From Villigracilis sp024434165 (lineage in GTDB: Bacteria; Chloroflexota; Anaerolineae; Anaerolineales; Villigracilaceae), in contig SZPK01000007.1 of assembly GCA_030263665.1 (NCBI GenBank), positions 1 to 64,000 of the forward strand: a DNA stretch of 64,000 bases, given 5' to 3'. Under the pieces are notes generated by a model that ran no database searches, was not told the DNA's origin, and saw only the letters and a program-made list of their open reading frames with translations. Positions 24,554-34,271 of this stretch are shown here, in pieces. The position numbers and the translations under genes were made by a program. How positions within the stretch are numbered: the first letter of the stretch is position 1; each line of letters opens with the position of its first letter.

Positions 24554-25571
24554 GCATCCGAGCGTCGAGACCTTGTGGGTCGGCGGCGAAGGCGGCATGG
24601 AGGAAGACCTGGTGAAACGCGCAGGCATCCCCTATCGTTCCGTTCCTGCGGCGGGCGTTCACGGCGTGGGACTGCGCGCATTGCCGGGCAGCCTCGCCAA
24701 ACTCGCGCGCGGCGCAGTCGAATCGCGCCGCATCCTCCACGAGTTCAAACCGGATGCGCTCTTCTTCACCGGCGGATATGTCGCCGCGCCGATGGCGGTT
24801 GCCGGGCGCAATGTTCCCATCGTGCTGTACGTGCCGGATATCGAACCCGGGCTGGCGCTCAAATTCCTCGGCTATTTTGCGGATGTCATCACCGTGACCG
24901 CGCCGGACTCCAGGAAGTTTTTCCCGCGCCCGGAGCGTGTGGTCCTCACAGGCTATCCGCTTCGCGCGGACCTCAAAGCCTGGTCGCGCGAGGAAGTTCA
25001 CCAACGCTTCGGGTTTGACCCTGCCATTCCCACCCTGCTGGTCACCGGCGGCAGCAAGGGCGCGCGCTCCATCAACATGGCGGTTTTGAAACACTTGAAC
25101 GAACTTTTGGAAATGGCGCAGGTCATCCACATCACCGGCTCGTTGGATTGGGAGACCGTCGAAAGCGGCGCCCGCCAACTTCCTGAATCGTTGAAACAGC
25201 GTTACCAGGCGATGCCCTACCTGCACGAAATGGGTGCGGCGCTTGCCGCGGCAGATCTGGTACTCTCGCGCGCGGGCGCATCCACGCTGGGCGAGTATCC
25301 GCTGTTCGGTCTGCCCGCTGTGCTGGTTCCGTATCCGTATGCGTGGCGCTATCAAAAGGTCAACGCCGATTACCTTGCCGAACGCAACGCCGCCGTCATC
25401 CTTCAGGATGAACTTTTGAACGAACAACTTCTGCCTGTGATCAAAGATATCCTCACGAACGAACACAAGCGGGATGCCATGCGCGCCGCCATGCAAAGCC
25501 TCTCCCAGCCCCGCGCGGCGGACGAGATCGCCAGCCAGTTGGTCAAACTGGCAGGAGTAGTGACACTATGA
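24474..25571 (+). CDS. murG: UDP-GlcNAc--lipid I N-acetylglucosaminyltransferase
   Basis: A 365-residue GT-B glycosyltransferase that converts lipid I to lipid II on the inner membrane face. The start LLICAGGTGGGVYPALAVH and TGGSKGARSIN are MurG motifs, as is AADLVLSRAGASTLGEYPLFGLPAVLVPYP. GTG 24474 is supported by GGAGG seven bases upstream. It overlaps ftsW by 80 bases and the next gene by four. Confidence 0.95.
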   Translation: MRLLICAGGTGGGVYPALAVHAALKSRHPSVETLWVGGEGGMEEDLVKRAGIPYRSVPAAGVHGVGLRALPGSLAKLARGAVESRRILHEFKPDALFFTGGYVAAPMAVAGRNVPIVLYVPDIEPGLALKFLGYFADVITVTAPDSRKFFPRPERVVLTGYPLRADLKAWSREEVHQRFGFDPAIPTLLVTGGSKGARSINMAVLKHLNELLEMAQVIHITGSLDWETVESGARQLPESLKQRYQAMPYLHEMGAALAAADLVLSRAGASTLGEYPLFGLPAVLVPYPYAWRYQKVNADYLAERNAAVILQDELLNEQLLPVIKDILTNEHKRDAMRAAMQSLSQPRAADEIASQLVKLAGVVTL

Positions 25572-26095
25572 TGAGCGTTGTTTACCTCTTTTGGATGTAC
25601 GTCTTCCTCTTCGGAGTCATCGGCGCGATGCGCGGCTGGGCGAAGGAATTGATGGTCATTTTCAGCGTGGTCACTTCGCTGGCGGTCAACCTGCTTCTCG
25701 AAAAATACATCCCGCTGGTGCGCGACCTGGATAAAACCACCACATCCGTGTTTTGGATTCGCGTCCTCGTTCTGATTGCCCTGGTCTATTTCGGCTACCA
25801 GACGGTGAACATATCCCGCCTGGCGGGCAAAGCGGTGCGCGAACGCTTGCAGGACTCGCTCTTCGGCGCGGTGTTGGGCGGCATCAATGGCTATCTGGTG
25901 GCAGGGACCATTCTGTACTACAACCACGTTGCCAACTACCCCTATCCCAATATCATCAGCCCGGCGACCGACCCGGCGATTGTCGAAGCCATTACCCGCA
26001 TGATGAACTACATGCCCCCGCGCTTCCTCGGCGAACCCGGCATCTACTTCGCCGTCATCATCATCCTCATCTTCATCATCGTTGTTTACATCTAA
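25568..26095 (+). CDS. CvpA-like integral membrane protein
   Basis: A 175-residue membrane protein with four predicted helices. The first part, VFLFGVIGAMRGWAKELMVIFS, fits the CvpA pattern of a Gly-rich helix followed by RGWxKEL. CvpA proteins are linked to colicin V secretion and envelope stress, but their mechanism is uncertain. The gene overlaps murG by four bases and ends directly before an octamer repeat array. A membrane protein at this site within the wall cluster is unusual and may assist lipid II handling; that is inference. Confidence 0.6.
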   Translation: MMSVVYLFWMYVFLFGVIGAMRGWAKELMVIFSVVTSLAVNLLLEKYIPLVRDLDKTTTSVFWIRVLVLIALVYFGYQTVNISRLAGKAVRERLQDSLFGAVLGGINGYLVAGTILYYNHVANYPYPNIISPATDPAIVEAITRMMNYMPPRFLGEPGIYFAVIIILIFIIVVYI

Positions 26096-26143
26096 CAACC
26101 ACTCGACTACTCAACCACCTGACCACTCGACTACTTGACTATG
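26096..26143 (+). repeat. Octamer tandem array spanning the CvpA-murC gap
   Basis: Six 8-bp units of consensus NRACYANY (CAACCACT, CGACTACT, CAACCACC, TGACCACT, CGACTACT, TGACTATG) start right after the CvpA-like stop codon. The murC ATG (26141-26143) forms the last three bases of the sixth unit. No ribosome binding site remains. The same octamer family recurs at 54265-54423. Confidence 0.85.
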
Positions 26144-27520
26144 ACTCGCGTTCACTTCATCGGCATTGGGGGCTCGGGGCTTTCTGCCATCGCGCGCCTG
26201 CTCAAAGAAAGCGGCTACGAGGTGACAGGCTCCGACCAGAACCTCTCCCCGTTTGCGGTTGACCTGCAAAATGCCGGCGTGGCCATCTACATCGGACATC
26301 ATCCGCGCAATGTGACTGGAGCCGACTGGGTCGTGCGTTCCTCCGCCATCAAGGACGACAACCCCGAGGTCGAGGCGGCAAAGCGCGCCGGGATTCCCGT
26401 CTACAAGCGCGCCGATTTCCTCGCCCGGTTGATGTCCAAAAAGAAGGCTATCGCCATCTCCGGCACGCACGGCAAGACCACCACCACCGCCATGATCGCA
26501 TGGACGTTGTACGCCATGAAGCGCGATCCTTCCTTTATCATCGGCGGCACGCTCAACAACCTGAAGACCAACGCCCGCGCAGGCATGGGCGACCTGTTCG
26601 TGATCGAAGCAGATGAATACGACCGCATGTTCCTCGGGCTCAAGCCGCAGATCGCGGTGGTCACCAATGTCGAACACGACCACCCCGACTGTTACCCGAC
26701 CTTCGAGGATATGTATTCCGCCTTCCAAAGTTTCGTGGACCTGCTCCCGCCGGACGGCGCATTGATCGCCTCCGCCGAAGACGAAGGCTCTGCGTCCCTC
26801 CTGCCTCATGCGCGCCGGAAAGGCGTGAACGTGATCTCCTACAGCGTGCAGGGCGAAATGACCATCAACAGCCCGCAATGGATGCAGGCGCGCACCATGA
26901 AGCCCAACAATCGCGGCGGCTTCGATTTCTCGGCAATGACGAACATCGGTTCCGCATCTGCCTTGCAGGTTTCGCTGCAGGTCCCCGGCGAGCATAATGT
27001 GCGCAATGCGCTGGCGGCGCTTTCGGTGATCGCCACGCTGGGTCTTTCGCTTCAAAGCGCGGCGGAGGCGTTGAGTCAATTTGAAGGGACCGGGCGCCGC
27101 TTCGAGGTGCGTGGCGAGCGCAATGGCGTGACCCTGATTGACGATTACGCCCATCATCCCACCGAGATTCGCGCCACGCTGGCGGGCGCAAAGGCGCGTT
27201 ATCCCAACCGCCGCTTGTGGGCGGTCTGGCAGCCTCATACCTTTTCGCGCACCCAGGCGTTGTTCTACGAATTTTCGCGCGCCTTTTCCGATGCAGACGA
27301 AGTGCTCGTCACCGAAATTTACGCTTCGCGCGAATCCGCGCGGGATTTCTCCTCCGCCGAAGTGGTCAGCGCCATGCCGCACGCTTCGGCTCGTTACAGC
27401 GGTTCGATCACGGAGACGAAGGAGTATTTGCTGAAACATCTTCGCCCCGGCGACGTGGTGATCGTCCTTTCGGCAGGCGATGCCGACCAGATCACCGCCG
27501 ACCTTTTGAAGGAATTGTGA
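26141..27520 (+). CDS. murC: UDP-MurNAc--L-alanine ligase
   Basis: A 459-residue Mur ligase. The N-terminal HFIGIGGSGLSAIA (5-18), ATP loop GTHGKTT (108-114), EADEYDRMFL and DDYAHHPTEI are all MurC-specific. It adds the first amino acid of the stem peptide. ATG 26141 is chosen over TTG 26135 since family proteins start just before the glycine loop. The start lies inside an octamer array and has no Shine-Dalgarno sequence, so initiation may depend on coupling or an unstructured leader. Confidence 0.96.
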   Translation: MTRVHFIGIGGSGLSAIARLLKESGYEVTGSDQNLSPFAVDLQNAGVAIYIGHHPRNVTGADWVVRSSAIKDDNPEVEAAKRAGIPVYKRADFLARLMSKKKAIAISGTHGKTTTTAMIAWTLYAMKRDPSFIIGGTLNNLKTNARAGMGDLFVIEADEYDRMFLGLKPQIAVVTNVEHDHPDCYPTFEDMYSAFQSFVDLLPPDGALIASAEDEGSASLLPHARRKGVNVISYSVQGEMTINSPQWMQARTMKPNNRGGFDFSAMTNIGSASALQVSLQVPGEHNVRNALAALSVIATLGLSLQSAAEALSQFEGTGRRFEVRGERNGVTLIDDYAHHPTEIRATLAGAKARYPNRRLWAVWQPHTFSRTQALFYEFSRAFSDADEVLVTEIYASRESARDFSSAEVVSAMPHASARYSGSITETKEYLLKHLRPGDVVIVLSAGDADQITADLLKEL

Positions 27521-27529
27521 GGTGGCACG

Positions 27530-27724
27530 ATGAGCGATGAAAACGGACAAGCGCTTCAACCCCGGACCGAGGTAATTGCCCTGCCTCCATTGAAGATGGT
27601 CCTCGTCCATGCAAAGGACGAACGCGAGAACTCGCTCGATGCGGTCATCAAAACCGCCGCGCCGCAGGAGAAGATTCAGCCGCAGGCGTTGAAGAAGATC
27701 ATCGCGCATCTGGAGAAGAAATGA
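27530..27724 (+). CDS. Small protein of unknown function in wall cluster
   Basis: A 64-residue protein, nine bases after murC with GAGGTGG as ribosome binding site. It is charged, without membrane helix, and ends in a predicted helix QALKKIIAHLEKK. Nothing recognisable. Its placement between murC and murB and good start signal argue that it is expressed. Confidence 0.6.
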   Translation: MSDENGQALQPRTEVIALPPLKMVLVHAKDERENSLDAVIKTAAPQEKIQPQALKKIIAHLEKK

Positions 27725-27771
27725 GATCAGCGCCGCAGCCGCTTGTCCTCGCAGAAGATTCGCGCTGCCTT

Positions 27772-27795
27772 CGCAAGATAAATCTTGCGGTACTG
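27772..27795. repeat. Short hairpin with GTACTG tag before murB
   Basis: CGCAAGAT, two bases, ATCTTGCG, then GTACTG. It matches the layout of the hairpins at 17090-17151. Confidence 0.6.
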
Positions 27796-27806
27796 TAGCC
27801 TGAAAT

Positions 27807-28748
27807 ATGTTTATGACCAAAACCCTTTCCGCCGCCGATATTGTGCGCCAGAAGTTTGGCGATGCCGTGCAGGAGAACGTCCCGCTTGCGCCGTTTACAT
27901 CCGCGCGCATCGGCGGACCGGCGGACGTTCTGCTCACGGTCAAATCTGCGGATGAACTGGCGGGTGCGATGCAGTTGATCTGGGAGCATGGCATGCCCTA
28001 TTACATCCTCGGCGGCGGCTCGAATGTGCTGGTCAGCGACAGGGGCTTTCGCGGGGTGGCGGTTTTGAATCGGGCGAAGGAAGTCCGCTTTGAGACGGGC
28101 AGCCAGCCCACAGTCTGGTGTGAGGCGGGCGTCGTCATTGCCAACCTTGCCAGGCGCTGCGCATCCAAAGGATTGGCTGGACTCGAATGGTCGGCGGCAG
28201 TCCCCGGCACAGTGGGCGGCGCGGTGTATGGCAATGCGGGCGCGTTCGGCGGCGACATGACTCACAACCTCATCTGGGCTGAACTGCTGACGAAGAACGG
28301 GCGCGAACGATTTTCGCTGGAGCAGATGGGTTACGGCTACCGCACAAGCGTTTTGAAACGGCATGAAGTCGAAGGAATCGTGTTAAGCGCATTGTTGAAG
28401 TTAAAAAATTCAACCAAAGAGGAAGTGTCTGTTAAAATCGAACAATTCAGCGAACGCCGAAAAGCCACACAACCGCCCGGTGCGAGCATGGGTTCCATGT
28501 TCAAGAACCCTGAGGGCGATTATGCCGGGCGTTTGATCGAAGCCGCGGGTTTGAAGGGCGCGCGCATCGGCAGCGCTGAGATCAGCACGCTGCACGGAAA
28601 TTTTTTCATCAATCACGGCGAGACAAAGGCAGAAGACATTCGTGCCTTGATTCATCTGGCGCAAAAAACGGTGTTCGAGAAATTCAACGTGAAATTGGAA
28701 TTGGAGATCGAATTGGTCGGCGACTGGCAGCCGATCACTGATCACTGA
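27807..28748 (+). CDS. murB: UDP-N-acetylenolpyruvoylglucosamine reductase
   Basis: A 313-residue flavoenzyme that reduces UDP-GlcNAc-enolpyruvate to UDP-MurNAc. The FAD-binding part includes ILGGGSNVLVSD and GLEWSAAVPGTVGGAVYGNAGAFG. The catalytic Ser lies in GSMFKNPEGDYAGRLIEAAGLKG and the Glu in the last segment. The C-terminal residues ITDH and the stop codon are encoded by the heptamer array at 28734-28775. The first Met of MFMTK or the one two codons later may be the start. Confidence 0.95.
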   Translation: MFMTKTLSAADIVRQKFGDAVQENVPLAPFTSARIGGPADVLLTVKSADELAGAMQLIWEHGMPYYILGGGSNVLVSDRGFRGVAVLNRAKEVRFETGSQPTVWCEAGVVIANLARRCASKGLAGLEWSAAVPGTVGGAVYGNAGAFGGDMTHNLIWAELLTKNGRERFSLEQMGYGYRTSVLKRHEVEGIVLSALLKLKNSTKEEVSVKIEQFSERRKATQPPGASMGSMFKNPEGDYAGRLIEAAGLKGARIGSAEISTLHGNFFINHGETKAEDIRALIHLAQKTVFEKFNVKLELEIELVGDWQPITDH

Positions 28749-28775
28749 TCACTGATTACTGATCACTGATCACTG
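28734..28775 (+). repeat. Heptamer tandem array over the murB stop
   Basis: Six 7-bp units ATCACTG (one ATTACTG) in perfect register. The murB stop TGA (28746-28748) is inside the second unit boundary, and the last residues of MurB are read from the array. Confidence 0.9.
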
Positions 28776-28809
28776 TACCTGGAGATTAGAGACTAGAGAT
28801 TGAAGTCGT

Positions 28810-29928
28810 ATGACTGAAAAGAAACTTCGAGTGGCAGTTCTATTCGGTGGGCGCTCCGGCGAGCATGATGTTTCGCTCATGTCCGCGCGTTCCGTGCTGT
28901 CGGTGCTCGACCGCGAGCGGTACGAAGTGACCCAGATCGGCATCACGCTCGACGGCGAATGGTTCACCGGCGCGAATGTGATCGAGGCGTTCGAGCAGGG
29001 CAATGTCAAGGGGCTGAACCGCGCCATCCTGCCGGGCGACCCTTCTCATTCGACACTTTACGAATTGCGAGTCACAGATCGCGGCGAAATCCTTCATAAA
29101 CTCGGAGATTTCGACGTCTTCTTCCCCGTCCTGCACGGACCGTTCGGCGAAGACGGCACGATTCAAGGCTTATTCGAAATGGCGGATGTCGCCTATGTGG
29201 GCGCGGGCGTCGCCGGTTCCTCCGTCGGCATGGATAAGGGCATCTTCAAGGACGTGATGCGCGCCAATGGAATTCCAATCGTGGATTCCATTTTGGTGCT
29301 GCGCGGCGAAATCGAAAACGACGTCAATTCGGTGATTGCGAAAGCCGAAGCGATGGGCGCGTACCCGCTCTTTACCAAACCCGCCAATCTCGGCTCGTCG
29401 GTGGGGATCAGCAAATGCAGCTCCCGTTCCGATCTGGCGGAAGGCTTGATGGACGCCGCCCGCTTCGACCGCCGCATCCTGATCGAAAGCGGCGTGAAGG
29501 GCGTGCGCGAGATCGAAGTGAGCGTGCTGGGCAACGAAAACCCCGAGGCGTCCGTTTGCGGCGAAGTCCTGCCGAGCCGCGAATTCTATTCCTACGAGTC
29601 GAAGTATATTGACGGCACATCGGGGTTGGTCATCCCTGCCCAGCTGCCCAAAGAGGTGGCGGACAAAATCCGCGAGTATGCCGTTCGCGCCTACAAGGCG
29701 ATTGACTGCGCAGGCATGGCGCGCGCCGATTTCTTCGTCGAAAGGGAAACGAACCGCATCTTCCTGAACGAATTGAACACCCTGCCCGGCTTCACATCCA
29801 TCAGCATGTATCCGAAACTGTGGCAGGCGAGCGGTCTCCCATATCCGCAGTTGGTGGACCGCCTGATCGAACTTGCGCTCGAACGCAAAGCCCAACGCGA
29901 CCGCACGGAGCGCCGGAGGACTGCATGA
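28810..29928 (+). CDS. ddl: D-alanine--D-alanine ligase
   Basis: A 372-residue ATP-grasp ligase supplying D-Ala-D-Ala to MurF. VLFGGRSGEHDVSLMSA at the start, FPVLHGPFGEDGTIQGLFE, TKPANLGSSVGISK and FLNELNTLPGFTSISMYP are diagnostic. The GSSVGIS loop and Tyr in EFYSYESKY are as in D-Ala-D-Ala rather than D-Ala-D-Lac enzymes, though the specificity call is tentative. It overlaps ftsQ by four bases. Confidence 0.95.
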   Translation: MTEKKLRVAVLFGGRSGEHDVSLMSARSVLSVLDRERYEVTQIGITLDGEWFTGANVIEAFEQGNVKGLNRAILPGDPSHSTLYELRVTDRGEILHKLGDFDVFFPVLHGPFGEDGTIQGLFEMADVAYVGAGVAGSSVGMDKGIFKDVMRANGIPIVDSILVLRGEIENDVNSVIAKAEAMGAYPLFTKPANLGSSVGISKCSSRSDLAEGLMDAARFDRRILIESGVKGVREIEVSVLGNENPEASVCGEVLPSREFYSYESKYIDGTSGLVIPAQLPKEVADKIREYAVRAYKAIDCAGMARADFFVERETNRIFLNELNTLPGFTSISMYPKLWQASGLPYPQLVDRLIELALERKAQRDRTERRRTA

Positions 29929-30920
29929 CCCAAAAACGCGACCTCACCCGCGCCGAGATCGTCCGCAGACGCCGAAGCGAGCGCGCCCTGAAGGAAATGG
30001 CGCAGACCCGGGAACGGGCGGTAAAGCCGCCGGTCAAAGTAACCTCGCGCGCGCCCACCGTTCCCATTGTGATTGTGCCCAGGCAAAAGGAACGCCGCCG
30101 ATATAACGTGGCGCTGGGTTTGCCCGAAATCCACCTGCGCAAGCCGAAATTTTCCATGCCGCGCTTCCGGGCGAACTGGCGGCTTGCCTCGTTTCTCATT
30201 GTGTTCGCGCTCGGCGTGACGATTTACCTGGCGCTCACGCTCCCGTATTTTCAAGTGCCGGCTGCCACCGTGCTGGGCAACAACCGCTACACCCGCGAAG
30301 AGATCAACTCCGTGCTGGGCGTGGCTGGAAAATCCATATTCACGATCCAGCCGGAACAGGTGCGGGTGCGCCTGCTCACGAACTATCCCGAACTGCTCTC
30401 GGCGGAGGTAAAGGTCTATTTGCCGAACCATGTCTACGTCACAGTGACGGAGCGCCAGCCGGTCATCCAATGGCAGCAGGGCGGCGGCTATACCTGGATT
30501 GATGCTGGGGGAGTTGCCTTCCGTCCCAAAGGCGCGCTGGAAGGGCTGGTGGTCGTCAACGGTTTGGATGCGCCCCCCGCGGGCATTGCGGTTACAGATG
30601 ACCCGCTCAGCCCGCCGCCGTTCATCACGAAAGAGCTGGTGGATGCGATCATCGCTCTTTCTCCGCTCGTGCCTGCGAACACGACCATGACCTACAGCGC
30701 CGCCGACGGTTTGGGCTGGACCGATCCGCGCGGGTGGCGGGTCGCCTTTGGCACAAGCGCGCATGACATGCCGTTGAAGATTCGAGTCTATCTCGCGCTG
30801 GTGGATACGTTGACCGCCAGCAGCAAGGTTCCCGAATTCATCAGTGTGGTCCATCCCGACGGTCCGTTCTACCGCATGGCGGAGAACGGCTTCGAAGAAA
30901 TCACGGAAGAGAATCAATAA
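29925..30920 (+). CDS. ftsQ: Cell division protein FtsQ
   Basis: A 331-residue bitopic protein. A basic cytoplasmic part (1-85), one membrane helix (about 87-107), a POTRA domain (108-178, with VLGNNRYTREEINSVLG) and an FtsQ/DivIB domain follow. It recruits FtsL/FtsB partners and regulates FtsWI. ATG 29925 overlaps the ddl stop and has GGAGGA upstream; the listed longer frame lies in ddl. Confidence 0.9.
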   Translation: MTQKRDLTRAEIVRRRRSERALKEMAQTRERAVKPPVKVTSRAPTVPIVIVPRQKERRRYNVALGLPEIHLRKPKFSMPRFRANWRLASFLIVFALGVTIYLALTLPYFQVPAATVLGNNRYTREEINSVLGVAGKSIFTIQPEQVRVRLLTNYPELLSAEVKVYLPNHVYVTVTERQPVIQWQQGGGYTWIDAGGVAFRPKGALEGLVVVNGLDAPPAGIAVTDDPLSPPPFITKELVDAIIALSPLVPANTTMTYSAADGLGWTDPRGWRVAFGTSAHDMPLKIRVYLALVDTLTASSKVPEFISVVHPDGPFYRMAENGFEEITEENQ

Positions 30921-30931
30921 GACAGGCAGCA

Positions 30932-32176
30932 ATGGAAGAGATTGTCGTTGGTATTGACGTAGGCACCACCAAGGTTTGCACCCTCGTCGGACGGGTGGAA
31001 GACAGCGGCGATATGCGCATCCTGGGTGTGGGCATCGAGCCTTCCGAAGGCATCCGCAAAGGCATTGTGGTTGACCTCCCCGCCGCGTCGCAAGCCATCA
31101 AACGCTCGGTGGAAAAGGCGGAAGGCACCTCCGGTTTGGAAATTACCACCGCGCTGGTCAGTCTGGCTGGGGCGCACGTATCGTCCGTCAACAGCCGGGG
31201 GGCGGCGGGCGTGCCCGGCGGCATCATTGACGTGACCGACCTGGCGCGCGCGCTCGACCAGGCGCAGGCGATTGCCATTCCGCACGACCGCGAGATCGTG
31301 CACGTCATCCAGCGCGGCATCACCGTGGACGGGCAGGAAGGCGTGAAGACGCCCGTCGGCATGCACGGCTACAAACTCGAAGTGGAAACGCACATCATCA
31401 CCGCCGCCAGCGCCACCGTGGATAACCTCCGTCAGTGCGTGGGCGCGGCAGGCGTGCAAATTCAACAGTTCGTTTTGAACCCGCTTGCCTCGGCGGAAGT
31501 GGTGCTGACCGAGCAGGAACGCCAGATGGGCGTGGCGGTCTGCGACATCGGCGGCGGCACCACCGACCTGGCGATCTACGTGGACGGCGACGTGTGGCAC
31601 ACGATGGTGCTTGCCGTGGGCGGGAACCACGTCACCCAGGATATTGCGCACGGCTTGCGTTTGAACCTCTCGCAGGCGGAGGAAGTCAAAAAACAGCAGG
31701 GACACGCCGTCCGGTCCGAAGTGGGAGGCGAGGAGTATTTCCTCATCCGCCCGTTCGGCGAGGAGCGTGATGTGCGCATCAACCGCCAAGACCTGGCTCA
31801 CATCATCGAAGCGCGCATCGAAGAGACCTTCGGCTTGATCCTTCAGGAAATCAAACGCTCCGGCTACGACGGTTTGCTCCCTGCCGGCATGGTGTTGACG
31901 GGCGGCACCGCTGCGCTGCCGGGCATCAACAAGATTGCGAGCGCGGTGCTGGGCATTCCCGTGCGCGTGGCGCAGCCGGAAAACCTGAAAGGGCTGGTGG
32001 ATAAACTCAACTCGCCCGCCTATTCCACGAGCATCGGTCTGCTGCGCTGGGCGACCGCCATGCACGACCATGAAGTTGCATTGACGAGCGGCGGTAAAAA
32101 ACGCCGCAGATCGCGAGGTGAATCGAATATGAATCTTGAAGCGATCAAGAATTGGTTGAGTCGTTTATTGCCGTGA
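30932..32176 (+). CDS. ftsA: Cell division protein FtsA
   Basis: A 414-residue actin-like ATPase that tethers FtsZ to the membrane. Phosphate-binding VGIDVGTTKVCTLVG (6-20), DIGGGTTDLA and the adenosine motif LTGGTAALPGI are seen. A Lys/Arg-rich linker leads to a short C-terminal amphipathic helix (AIKNWLSRLLP), the membrane-targeting sequence. It lies 11 bp after ftsQ and 126 bp before ftsZ. Confidence 0.96.
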   Translation: MEEIVVGIDVGTTKVCTLVGRVEDSGDMRILGVGIEPSEGIRKGIVVDLPAASQAIKRSVEKAEGTSGLEITTALVSLAGAHVSSVNSRGAAGVPGGIIDVTDLARALDQAQAIAIPHDREIVHVIQRGITVDGQEGVKTPVGMHGYKLEVETHIITAASATVDNLRQCVGAAGVQIQQFVLNPLASAEVVLTEQERQMGVAVCDIGGGTTDLAIYVDGDVWHTMVLAVGGNHVTQDIAHGLRLNLSQAEEVKKQQGHAVRSEVGGEEYFLIRPFGEERDVRINRQDLAHIIEARIEETFGLILQEIKRSGYDGLLPAGMVLTGGTAALPGINKIASAVLGIPVRVAQPENLKGLVDKLNSPAYSTSIGLLRWATAMHDHEVALTSGGKKRRRSRGESNMNLEAIKNWLSRLLP

Positions 32177-32302
32177 CGAATTTTACAGAGGGCAGCCCCT
32201 CTGGGAAAAGATTCACAATCGAATAAAAGTGATCTGTTATAGACCTGTTAAAAAATTGCATTCTCGTTTAAGATATGGCATATTCCTTGCCAGGAGGAAC
32301 CA

Positions 32303-33466
<1,164 letters not shown>

Positions 33467-33482
33467 TTTGCCGTCCCTTTGA

Positions 33483-33516
33483 GACCCTAAAGGTTTTTGA
33501 AACCTTTAGGGTCTTT
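33483..33516 (+). terminator. Strong intrinsic terminator after ftsZ
   Basis: AGACCCTAAAGGTTT and AAACCTTTAGGGTCT form a 15-bp perfect stem with a 3-base loop, followed by TTTTTATTTT. It ends the division cluster. Confidence 0.95.
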
Positions 33517-33525
33517 TTATTTTGG

Positions 33526-33531
33526 TACAAT
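33526..33531 (+). promoter_or_regulatory. -10 box for a possible leaderless transcript
   Basis: TACAAT lies exactly seven bases before ATG 33539, so transcription would begin at or next to the start codon. No ribosome binding site is present. The same arrangement is found for ligA at 58000-58005. Confidence 0.4.
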
Positions 33532-33538
33532 AGATTTT

Positions 33539-33988
33539 ATGAAAGCAAAACTGCCCCGGCAATTCGATAAACTCGGCGCGCCGCCCGCGCATTATTCCTA
33601 CCTCCGCCACCGCAGGCAGTTCGCCCGGCATATCCTCCTTCCGATTGTGTTGAGCGCGCTGGCGTTCGCCGCCATGATCGTATGGATCGGCGCCGCCGCG
33701 TTCACGCAGGGAGGGGATGTGGGGCGCTGGGCTGCCATTTCCACCATCTGGGTCATCATCCCCATGATGCTCGGCGGACTGATCCTCCTCGCCATTCTGA
33801 TCGGGCTGATTTACCTGCTGTCGCGCGCGCTGGGCATCCTTCCCTACTACACGGGTATCGCGCAGGATTACGTGTATAAAGCGAAGGGATACATCGTCCG
33901 CGGCGCGGATCTGGCAGTCAAGCCCATCCTCGCAGTGAACGGCTGGCTCGAAACCATCAAAGCATTCTTCGAAAGGATGACCCCATGA
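33539..33988 (+). CDS. Small membrane protein of unknown function
   Basis: A 149-residue protein with two membrane helices (about 35-60 and 75-100) and soluble basic ends. Family not recognised. It overlaps the next gene by four bases, so the two are coupled. It has no Shine-Dalgarno sequence; the -10-like TACAAT suggests leaderless translation. The start at 33497 is rejected because it lies in the ftsZ terminator. Confidence 0.65.
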   Translation: MKAKLPRQFDKLGAPPAHYSYLRHRRQFARHILLPIVLSALAFAAMIVWIGAAAFTQGGDVGRWAAISTIWVIIPMMLGGLILLAILIGLIYLLSRALGILPYYTGIAQDYVYKAKGYIVRGADLAVKPILAVNGWLETIKAFFERMTP

Positions 33989-34176
33989 ACAAAACCAGGA
34001 TTATTTTAGGCGGTGCGCTCATCGGAGCGGTGACGGGGCTGGTCGCTGCCCTGCTCATTGCGCGCCGCGCGGAAAAGAGCGGGAGCGAAACCGCCATCAC
34101 CGCCGGTGAAGGCATCAAATTGGGCGTGTTGATCTTTGGCTTGCTGCGTGCAATTGCCTCACTGGGAGACGATTAA
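33985..34176 (+). CDS. Small hydrophobic protein, YtxH-like in layout
   Basis: A 63-residue protein with an N-terminal Gly/Ala-rich helix (8-26: GGALIGAVTGLVAALLIA) and a second hydrophobic segment near the end. Its start overlaps the previous stop (ATGA). Function unknown; the first helix recalls YtxH/gas-vesicle-protein-like small membrane proteins. Confidence 0.6.
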   Translation: MNKTRIILGGALIGAVTGLVAALLIARRAEKSGSETAITAGEGIKLGVLIFGLLRAIASLGDD

Positions 34177-34271
34177 TTCCACTCGTCAGGCGGATGCGAA
34201 GACCGTTGTCGTTTCAAAATCCACAAGGTTTATGATTTCCGGGAGGAGTACAGGGAATGTAGGAGTATTTA

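Noticed and set aside
26111..27994. 627-residue open frame on the minus strand across murC and murB
   Set aside because: A shadow of murC in GC-rich DNA. No recognisable domain, no ribosome binding site.
32177..32302. Promoter immediately upstream of ftsZ
   Set aside because: TTGCAT and TAAGAT occur but the spacing is too short; no reliable box pair.
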